Source of the DNA: Rhodospirillales bacterium
Lineage (GTDB): Bacteria > Pseudomonadota > Alphaproteobacteria > Rhodospirillales > JABHCV01
NCBI GenBank assembly: GCA_016776705.1
Contig: JADHSW010000072.1
Coordinates: 1 to 12,788, forward strand
Reading direction: 5' to 3'
Length of the DNA stretch: 12,788 nucleotides
Positions 8,322 to 12,788 of this stretch are shown here, piece after piece (the stretch's first letter is position 1; each line of letters starts with the position of its first letter). The position numbers and the translations under genes are program-made. The notes under the pieces are model-generated. The model worked only from the letters and a program-made list of their open reading frames with translations, had not been told where the DNA came from and did not search any database.

Positions 8322-8396
8322 CTAAATAACGATCTCGGTAATTTTTTCTAAATATTCAGGCACAGAGATGGGTTTGGCAACAAACGCCTCGCCTGC
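8322..8396 (-). pseudogene. Remnant of a response-regulator receiver domain (C-terminal end)
   Basis: The minus strand reads AGEAFVAKPISVPEYLEKI followed by TEIVI and TAG (8322-8324). This is the typical end of a CheY-like receiver domain: the conserved Lys-Pro-Ile after strand 5, then helix 5. Immediately upstream the frame is closed by TGA (8397-8399). A neighbouring frame there reads DGCLSEQ, similar to the stretch that usually precedes this motif, suggesting a frameshift. No start codon or upstream receiver sequence remains before the binding-protein gene at 8507. I infer a decayed gene end left by deletion. A chance resemblance cannot be excluded at 25 residues. Confidence 0.45.
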
Positions 8397-8472
8397 TCAG
8401 ACAGACAGCCATCGTCAAAAAACCGGAAAACCTATCCCCCGGTGTTCAAAAGAATGGGTTCTCTTCAGATGA

Positions 8473-8492
8473 AACAAAAAGGAATTTTTGTT
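8473..8492. terminator. AT-only inverted repeat downstream of the binding-protein gene
   Basis: A perfect 8-bp inverted repeat (AACAAAAA at 8473-8480, TTTTTGTT at 8485-8492) with a 4-base loop lies 14 bases past the stop of the minus-strand binding protein. The stem is A/T-rich with one G-C pair and contains its own T-runs in both directions, so it could act as a weak bidirectional terminator. Its thermodynamic stability is poor. Confidence 0.3.
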
Positions 8493-8506
8493 GTGCTGAA
8501 AGTGCC

Positions 8507-9271
8507 TTAATTGTTGGGATCACTGACGTTGTAGGAATCGATAATTTGCTGATAGCGTCCAGAGGCCCTTAATTGTTTGAGGCCCGCATTAAAAGCCTGG
8601 CAAATGTCGTCGGATTTGAAGACGGCGCTGAAATGACTGGGTTCGAACAGGGCGTGATGAGTAACAGCCTGAATGACATTGACCCTCGCCTTTACTGTGG
8701 GGTCATTATTTAACCAATCGAATATATAGCGATCGGCAATAACAACATCGACACGCCGCGAATACAAAAGTTTGTTTTGGGCGCTTTGGTCGGCGAGTTC
8801 CCTGTAATCCGGGTTGATGACAGCCATTTGATGAAAGTCATCGCCCAGATAGTTTTTGGCGTTTTGAAAAGCGACAACGCTTTTGTCGTCCAGATCCGCG
8901 ACTGAATTAATTTTCAGGTTTCTGTCTTTCAGGCTAATGGCATAATTCCAATAGGTAATGTGCGAATCCGTATAACAGCCCGGCAAGTCCTTAATGCCCG
9001 TGGACATGATGCCATCCACATCGTCATCTTTCAGCATCATCAACGTGCGAGCCAGCGGCACATACAAGGGTTCCATTTCGTAGCCCTTAGAAGCCAAGAT
9101 TTCTTTCAGTATATCGTATTCGATGCCCCGTGCCTCTTCCCGGATCACATAGGGTGGAACCCACAAGCCGAAAGCCACTTTCAAAGGCCTGGCAAATGCC
9201 GACGTTGATAAATGGCAGAATAGAATTACAGGAATAAGAAGAATAAAATGAGTTGTTTTTCTCATTTTCAT
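8507..9271 (-). CDS. Orphan periplasmic solute-binding protein (SBP_bac_3 family)
   Basis: This 254-aa protein is about the length of family 3 amino-acid-type binding proteins. The frame continues 31 codons upstream, but the ATG at 9271 is chosen because a GAGAAG site lies 6 bases before it and a clean Sec signal peptide follows (FILLIPVILFCHL, cleavage after AFA near residue 27). The mature part has the two-lobe pattern: LKVAFGLWVPPYV, GIEYDILKEILASKGY, an inter-lobe segment INSVADLDDKSVVAFQNAKNYLGD, VDVVIADRYIFDWL, and a final helix AFNAGLKQLRASGRYQQIIDSY. Cys99 and Cys224 may form a disulfide. No permease or ATPase gene is adjacent, so it may be a lone receptor, serve a transporter elsewhere, or be a sensory or quinoprotein-associated relative. 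The ligand is unknown. Composition is AT-richer than the flanking metabolic genes. Confidence 0.8.
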   Translation of the reverse strand: MKMRKTTHFILLIPVILFCHLSTSAFARPLKVAFGLWVPPYVIREEARGIEYDILKEILASKGYEMEPLYVPLARTLMMLKDDDVDGIMSTGIKDLPGCYTDSHITYWNYAISLKDRNLKINSVADLDDKSVVAFQNAKNYLGDDFHQMAVINPDYRELADQSAQNKLLYSRRVDVVIADRYIFDWLNNDPTVKARVNVIQAVTHHALFEPSHFSAVFKSDDICQAFNAGLKQLRASGRYQQIIDSYNVSDPNN

Positions 9272-9388
9272 GACACACTTCTCGCTTCGCCATTGCCCTT
9301 CATCCGCCACTGTACACTTAAATTTTGTTTTGTGTCTTTTCCTTACCATCCCACCCGATTGCACCCGGAACTATGGTTTGATGGGGTA

Positions 9389-10606
9389 TTATTGTTTCCT
9401 GGTACCCAAGCCTGCGTAACCGTCGCGGGTTTGTGGCAATTTGCGGTCCAGCAGTTTACTGGCGACGACGGTGCGCAGAATTTGCGCGGTGCCGCCGCCG
9501 ATGGTGAACATACGAGCATCGCGGACCATGCGCTCCAAGGGCAAATTTCGTGAATAGCCCGCCGCGCCAAATATTTGAAGGGCGTCATTGGTAACCTTGA
9601 TCGCCGTTTCCGAGGCCAGGATTTTCGCCTGCGCCGCCATGGCAACGTCGGGGAAACCTCCTTCGGGGGCGCTGGTCGCGGCCCGCTGCAGCATCAGACG
9701 CGCTGCATCTAACCCCGTCGCCATGTCGGCCAGCATCCATTGCAGGCCCTGAAATTCACAAATCGGCCGGTCGAACTGCTCACGCGTCTGGGAGTATTCA
9801 AGGGCCAGATCGAAGGCTCCCTGTGCGATGCCAAGGGCCACCGTCCCGGCGCCAATACGCTGACCGTTATAGGCCGTCATTAAACCCGCAAAGCCGCGCT
9901 TCAGACCCTGGCTGGGTGTAACCATCATGGAATCGGGGATTTCCAGGTCAGTGAAAATGATTTCCGTTTCCGGGATGCCGCGCAAGCCCATCGCCGGTTC
10001 GCGTTTGCCGATGATCAACCCCCTGGGGGTACCTGCGTCGGCATCGCGAACGACAATAAACCCGGCGATGCCCAATTCTGCGCCCGTTTCATCGAAAGCG
10101 CGGGCAAAAATCAGATGCAGGCGCGAGACGCCGCCGCCGGTGATCCAGTGTTTGACCCCGTTTAAAATCCAGCGATCCCCCTTCTTGTCGGCCCGGGTGG
10201 TCATCTGCGTCGCCGCCGACCCGGCACCCGGCTCGGTGATGCAGATGGCGGGCTTGTCGCCGGACAGCACACAGTCTGCGGCAAGGCGTTTTTGTTCTTC
10301 GCCGCCATAGGCCATGATCGCCCCAATGGCGCCCATGTTGGCCTCGACCACAATGCGCGCACTGACGCCGCAAGCCTTTGCCACCTCTTCAATAACGATG
10401 ACAGCGTCCAGATAACTTAAGCCCGGTCCGCCGTAATTTTCCGGTACGGTCATGCCCATAAAGCCCGCATCGCGCAGTTTGGCGACATTATCCCATGGAT
10501 AGGCCTCGCTGCGGTCTACCTCGGCGGCATGGGGACGAATTTCTTTATCGGTAAATTTCCGCGCCGTTTCCTGCAACTGGCGCTGTATTTGTGTCAACTC
10601 AAACAA
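9389..10606 (-). CDS. Acyl-CoA-dehydrogenase-fold protein, candidate 3-sulfinopropionyl-CoA desulfinase
   Basis: From the TTG at 10606 the product is 405 aa. The TTG is chosen because AGGGGAG lies 7 bases upstream and because the longer frame (ATG at 10750) runs through the tRNA-Ser gene. The fold is clearly acyl-CoA dehydrogenase: N-terminal helices (KFTDKEIRP), middle FAD/substrate segment CITEPGAGSAATQ (122-134) and WILNGVKHWITGGG (146-159), and C-terminal EYSQTREQF and QIFGAAGYSRNLPLERMVRDAR. However, both known catalytic-base positions lack an acid: the IVD-type position is Gln249 (NGQRIG) and the MCAD-type position (YEGT in the family) is Gly371 (GGGT). Arg84 (VSAR) is present. Advenella mimigardefordensis desulfinase AcdDPN7 is reported with Gln246, Gly366 and essential Arg84, so I infer hydrolysis of 3-sulfinopropionyl-CoA to propionyl-CoA and sulfite. 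Dehydrogenase activity looks unlikely; another non-dehydrogenating member is the alternative. Confidence 0.85.
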   Translation of the reverse strand: MFELTQIQRQLQETARKFTDKEIRPHAAEVDRSEAYPWDNVAKLRDAGFMGMTVPENYGGPGLSYLDAVIVIEEVAKACGVSARIVVEANMGAIGAIMAYGGEEQKRLAADCVLSGDKPAICITEPGAGSAATQMTTRADKKGDRWILNGVKHWITGGGVSRLHLIFARAFDETGAELGIAGFIVVRDADAGTPRGLIIGKREPAMGLRGIPETEIIFTDLEIPDSMMVTPSQGLKRGFAGLMTAYNGQRIGAGTVALGIAQGAFDLALEYSQTREQFDRPICEFQGLQWMLADMATGLDAARLMLQRAATSAPEGGFPDVAMAAQAKILASETAIKVTNDALQIFGAAGYSRNLPLERMVRDARMFTIGGGTAQILRTVVASKLLDRKLPQTRDGYAGLGTRKQ

Positions 10607-10613
10607 GGCGTTT

Positions 10614-10620
10614 CTCCCCT
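10614..10620 (-). promoter_or_regulatory. Ribosome-binding site that sets the TTG start of the desulfinase candidate
   Basis: On the minus strand AGGGGAG is followed by a 7-base spacer and TTG (10604-10606). No in-frame ATG or GTG between the tRNA end and this point has a comparable site. The call decides a 405-residue product over the 453-residue reading frame. Confidence 0.7.
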
Positions 10621-10674
10621 GGACAAATGATGAGGGGCAGCATGGGGGAAAATCAGTGGGATTCAAAGGATTGA

Positions 10675-10764
10675 TGGCGGGCAGTGAGGGATTCGAACCC
10701 TCGATGAGCGTTAACCCATACTCCCTTAGCAGGGGAGCGCCTTCAGCCACTCGGCCAACTGCCC
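10675..10764 (-). tRNA. tRNA-Ser(GCU)
   Basis: The minus strand folds as a class II tRNA. The acceptor stem is GGGCAGT/ACTGCCC (10758-10764 with 10679-10685), with discriminator G at 10678 and an encoded CCA (10675-10677). The anticodon stem is CTCCC/GGGAG around loop CTGCTAA (10721-10737), giving anticodon GCU (10728-10730) for AGC and AGU codons. A long variable arm (ATGGG/CTCAT) is the serine hallmark, and the T arm is GAGGG-TTCGAAT-CCCTC. No T-run terminator is visible before the acyl-CoA-dehydrogenase-like gene that starts 69 bases downstream on the same strand, so read-through is possible. Confidence 0.97.
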
Positions 10765-10826
10765 GTTGGCGATGTTATGGCCTGAAAATTAGCTGCTTAC
10801 AAGGGCTTTCTGGGACTTTTCGGGGC

Positions 10827-11318
10827 TTAAATCGGCACGGCGATATTGTACGAGATGATGCCGCCGGTCAGCCTTTTCAGTTCTGCGACTGTCGTTGGAA
10901 AGACGCAGTGCGGATGTCCGGCTGCTGCAAAAAGGGCGTCAAAGCGCTTCAAGCTGACATCAATAACCATGGGCAGCACCGTATCATGGGCAATCGGGGC
11001 ACAGCCGCCAATGGTGAAGCCCGTTGCCGCCTTGACATCATCGGCGCTGGCCTTGGAGACTTCGCCTTCCAGATTTAGCGCCCGGGGAAGGTTTTCCGGT
11101 ACGCACACATGATCGCCCGCCACCAGGGCCATCACCGGCTGTTCACCGACGATGAAAACCAGGGATTTGACGATAGCGCCCAGTTCCGCGCCGGTCGCCC
11201 TGGCAGCGTCTTCGGCTGTTTTCGCGGTTTCTTCCAGTTCAATGACCGTATCGTTCATTCCTGCGTCGCTCAGGGCCTTGCGAACCTTTTTGACCGCCGG
11301 TTTTGTCAGATTGCTCAT
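10827..11318 (-). CDS. YbaK/EbsC-family aminoacyl-tRNA deacylase-like protein
   Basis: This 163-aa single-domain protein is the usual size for free-standing YbaK/EbsC (ProRS editing-domain-like) proteins. Family landmarks are KTAEDAARATGAELGAIVKSLVF with the conserved Lys51, the LVAGDH strand, the GFTIGGCAP loop (100-108) and AAGHPHCVFPTTVAEL near the C-terminus. Known members hydrolyse mischarged aminoacyl-tRNAs in trans in the cytoplasm (Cys- or Ala-tRNA-Pro, or Ser/Thr-mischarged tRNAs for the ProXp-ST groups). Which group this belongs to cannot be told by eye. The ATG has a strong site, AGGAGG (11324-11329), 5 bases upstream. It ends 62 bases before the tRNA-Ser gene on the same strand and starts 64 bases after the GST stop, so a GST-YbaK transcript is possible. 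Confidence 0.85.
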   Translation of the reverse strand: MSNLTKPAVKKVRKALSDAGMNDTVIELEETAKTAEDAARATGAELGAIVKSLVFIVGEQPVMALVAGDHVCVPENLPRALNLEGEVSKASADDVKAATGFTIGGCAPIAHDTVLPMVIDVSLKRFDALFAAAGHPHCVFPTTVAELKRLTGGIISYNIAVPI

Positions 11319-11360
11319 TTCACCCTCCTCGCATTGTCTTTTTGAAATTGATCAGATTAC

Positions 11361-11376
11361 CGGCATTAAAATGCCG
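11361..11376. repeat. Palindromic hairpin between the GST and YbaK-like genes
   Basis: CGGCATT (11361-11367) and AATGCCG (11370-11376) form a perfect 7-bp inverted repeat, realistically a 6-bp stem with a 4-base loop. It lies 6 bases past the GST stop on the minus strand. No T-run follows in that direction, so it is more likely an mRNA-processing or attenuating hairpin, or an operator for the YbaK-like gene, than a full terminator. Confidence 0.35.
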
Positions 11377-11382
11377 TTTGAT

Positions 11383-12009
11383 CTATAACTCTGGCACCAA
11401 CATGCCCTTTTCAACGGCGGGACGAATGGAAAGCTTTTCGAACCAGCTTTTCACCGCCGGGAATTCTTTCAAGTCGACCTCTTGCCATTCAAAGCGCGCC
11501 ACCCATGGATAGGTGGCAATATCGGCGATTGAATAGGCATCGCCGGCAAGGTACGCCGTCTTTTCCAGTTTCCCGTCCAATACCCCGTACAGGCGCTTGG
11601 TCTCGCCATAATAGCGCTTCCTGGCGTAGGGAACATCCTCTTTGGCGAAGCGGACAAAATGATGGGTCTGGCCGAACATGGGGCCGACACTGCCCATTTG
11701 CAGCATCAGCCACTGCATCACCTGATAGCGCGCCCGTGTCTGGGTTGGCAGCAACGGACTTTCCATCTTTTCAGCCAGATACATCAGAATAGCGCCGGAC
11801 TCGAAAATCGTGATCGGCGCACCATCCGGGCCATCGTTATCAACAATGGCGGGGATTTTTGAATTTGGGTTAATGGCGATGAATTCATCTGAATACTGGT
11901 CATCCTTCAGGATATTGATCGCATGGACATTGTACGGCAACGCCAGTTCTTCCAACATGATGGACACCTTGCGCCCATTTGGCGTGCCCCAGGTATACAG
12001 GTCGATCAT
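11383..12009 (-). CDS. Nu-class glutathione S-transferase / disulfide-bond oxidoreductase (YfcG-like)
   Basis: This 208-aa cytoplasmic protein has a thioredoxin-like N-terminal domain (about 1-82) and an all-helical C-terminal domain. The start MIDLYTWGTPNGRKV closely resembles E. coli YfcG, including the TPNG motif with Thr9 and Asn11 that replaces a catalytic Ser/Tyr/Cys in this class. NSKIPAIVD carries the cis-proline (Pro53), FESGAIL (Glu70-Ser71) is the glutathione-binding turn, and LQMGSVGPMFGQTHHF and SIADIATYPWV are typical of the class. YfcG and YghU are known to bind glutathione and reduce small disulfides or peroxides. The ATG at 12009 is chosen for its AGGAG site and fit to YfcG; the frame extends 54 codons upstream without family similarity. 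It is divergent from mlaA. Confidence 0.9.
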   Translation of the reverse strand: MIDLYTWGTPNGRKVSIMLEELALPYNVHAINILKDDQYSDEFIAINPNSKIPAIVDNDGPDGAPITIFESGAILMYLAEKMESPLLPTQTRARYQVMQWLMLQMGSVGPMFGQTHHFVRFAKEDVPYARKRYYGETKRLYGVLDGKLEKTAYLAGDAYSIADIATYPWVARFEWQEVDLKEFPAVKSWFEKLSIRPAVEKGMLVPEL

Positions 12010-12048
12010 AAACACTCCTGTCTTGTAATTTTCGTTCGAACCAATTTC

Positions 12049-12054
12049 ATTATA
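12049..12054 (-). promoter_or_regulatory. Consensus -10 box of the GST gene
   Basis: The minus strand has a perfect TATAAT 39 bases before the GST start codon, giving a start near 12042. The best -35-like element, TTGCAC, is 20 bases upstream of it, which is too far for a standard promoter. The -10 is therefore the only strong part of the call. Confidence 0.4.
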
Positions 12055-12118
12055 TGGACGACTTGAGATATTTTGTGCAACAATTGAGACAATAAAACAC
12101 TGGGTCAATAGACATTTC

Positions 12119-12133
12119 CCCGGTTTTTCCGGG
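12119..12133 (+). repeat. GC hairpin in the mlaA leader
   Basis: CCCGG (12119-12123) and CCGGG (12129-12133) flank a TTTTT loop. The 5-bp GC stem ends two bases before the AGGG (12136-12139) that is the only candidate mlaA ribosome-binding site, so a folded leader could affect translation. It could also be chance. Confidence 0.3.
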
Positions 12134-12149
12134 TTAGGGCAATCTTTGC

Positions 12150-12788
12150 ATGGGCTTGACAGACCGTCCAACCATTACCGCATTCCTTTTCGCCTTTGGC
12201 ATAGCCACAGGCGCGTTCCCGGCGCTGGCGGAAAGCGACCAGCCTGTCCGGCCGACGCAAGCCGTCAAGGAAGCAGATGAAGGCGAGCAGAAGGTCAGCG
12301 ACCCCTTGGAGCCTATCAACCGGTTTACGTCAGGTTTCAACCGGATATTTCGCAAAGTCATCGCCGATCCACTGATCACAACCTACAAGGCGGTAACGCC
12401 CGACCCGGTTGAAGAAGGAATTTCCAATTTTGCCAAAAACCTGACCGAGCCGGTTACCGCTGCAAGCAGCCTGCTGCAGGGTGATACGGAAAATGCGTCA
12501 AAGGCGATGGGCCGTTTCGTCGTCAACACCACCGTCGGAATGGGCGGCCTTAGCGATACTGCAACTGATCTGAACATGACTGAAACCCAGGAGGACCTGG
12601 GCCAGTCCGCGGGCGTCCACGGCGTTGGGGGCGGGGCTCATATCGTGCTGCCTATCTTTGGCCCCAGCAACCTTCGCGATGTGACAGGCGATGTCCTGAC
12701 GACTCTGATCAATCCGTTGCATGCGGCAACGTCGGCAGCCAACGCTGGCACGTCTTACGCTGAAAACCGCGACGAGATCAACGCAATG
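12150..12788 (+). CDS. mlaA: Outer-membrane lipid asymmetry protein MlaA (VacJ), 3'-truncated by window edge
   Basis: The frame is open from the ATG at 12150 to the last base (213 codons), with an in-frame stop just upstream (TAG, 12135-12137). Family landmarks are clear: DPLEPINRF...FNRIF, TYKAVTPDPVEEGISNFAKNL, EPVTAASSLLQGD, GRFVVNTTVGMGGLSDTA, EDLGQSAGVHGVGGGAHIVLPIFGPSNLRD. MlaA normally forms an outer-membrane ring that removes misplaced phospholipids and passes them to periplasmic MlaC. The N-terminus is a Sec signal peptide (ITAFLFAFGIATGAF, cleavage likely after ALA near residue 28). There is no lipobox and no cysteine in the visible part, so this MlaA is probably not a lipoprotein. 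The ribosome-binding site is weak (AGGG, 10-base spacer). An mlaC-like gene often follows in alphaproteobacteria, but lies beyond the window. Confidence 0.92.
   Translation, partial: MGLTDRPTITAFLFAFGIATGAFPALAESDQPVRPTQAVKEADEGEQKVSDPLEPINRFTSGFNRIFRKVIADPLITTYKAVTPDPVEEGISNFAKNLTEPVTAASSLLQGDTENASKAMGRFVVNTTVGMGGLSDTATDLNMTETQEDLGQSAGVHGVGGGAHIVLPIFGPSNLRDVTGDVLTTLINPLHAATSAANAGTSYAENRDEINAM

Noticed and set aside
9272..9364. N-terminal extension of the binding protein to 285 aa
   Set aside because: The added 31 residues are charged and would bury the signal peptide; the ATG at 9271 has the better ribosome-binding site.
10607..10750. Extension of the acyl-CoA-dehydrogenase-like gene to an ATG at 10750 (453 aa)
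   Set aside because: The extra 48 codons run through the tRNA-Ser gene and have no similarity to the family; a good ribosome-binding site precedes the TTG at 10606.
12010..12171. N-terminal extension of the GST to 262 aa
   Set aside because: The extra 54 residues have no GST similarity, overlap the mlaA start and contain the GST -10 box; AGGAG precedes the ATG at 12009.
1..12788. CRISPR array, insertion sequence or integrase next to the tRNA
   Set aside because: No regularly spaced repeats, transposase or integrase coding sequence, or tRNA 3'-end duplication could be seen on either strand.

Overview
The window looks like a piece of chromosome from a moderately GC-rich, Gram-negative, probably marine alphaproteobacterium (Rhodospirillales-like). 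This rests on the style of the encoded proteins, an mlaA outer-membrane lipid-transport gene, and a soeABC sulfite dehydrogenase of the kind known from Ruegeria and purple sulfur bacteria. The taxon is an inference; no marker gene settles it. Both ends cut a gene: a WecC-type UDP-sugar dehydrogenase on the left and mlaA on the right.

Layout. 1-1167: 3' part of wecC (+). 1168-1999: AT-richer stretch with two small unrecognised reading frames in the same frame, separated by one TGA. 2000-2809 (-): exported alpha/beta-hydrolase. 2810-3083: divergent promoter region. 3084-7722 (+): soeA-soeB-soeC, a tight operon for a membrane-bound molybdenum enzyme whose catalytic subunits face the cytoplasm and which oxidises sulfite to sulfate. 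7863-8312 (+): hotdog acyl-CoA thioesterase. 8322-8396 (-): scrap of a response-regulator receiver domain. 8507-9271 (-): orphan periplasmic binding protein. 9389-10606 (-): acyl-CoA-dehydrogenase-fold protein. 10675-10764 (-): tRNA-Ser(GCU). 10827-11318 (-): YbaK/EbsC aminoacyl-tRNA editing-like protein. 11383-12009 (-): nu-class (YfcG-like) glutathione S-transferase. 12150 to the end (+): mlaA.

The main result is the acyl-CoA-dehydrogenase-like gene. Both positions that hold the catalytic glutamate in this superfamily are occupied by non-acids (Gln249 and Gly371), and it has Arg84. This is the signature published for 3-sulfinopropionyl-CoA desulfinase, an enzyme that hydrolyses 3-sulfinopropionyl-CoA to propionyl-CoA and sulfite. 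Sulfite is the substrate of the SoeABC complex encoded about 1.7 kb away. The locus may therefore encode the last two steps of an organosulfur catabolic route: sulfite release, then respiratory oxidation of the toxic sulfite to sulfate with electrons going to quinone. The genes are on opposite strands and not in one operon, so the link is a hypothesis.

Other points of interest: a tRNA-Ser flanked on the same strand by a tRNA-editing-family gene and the desulfinase candidate; an MlaA without a lipobox cysteine; an inverted repeat in the soeA leader; and a decayed receiver-domain remnant.
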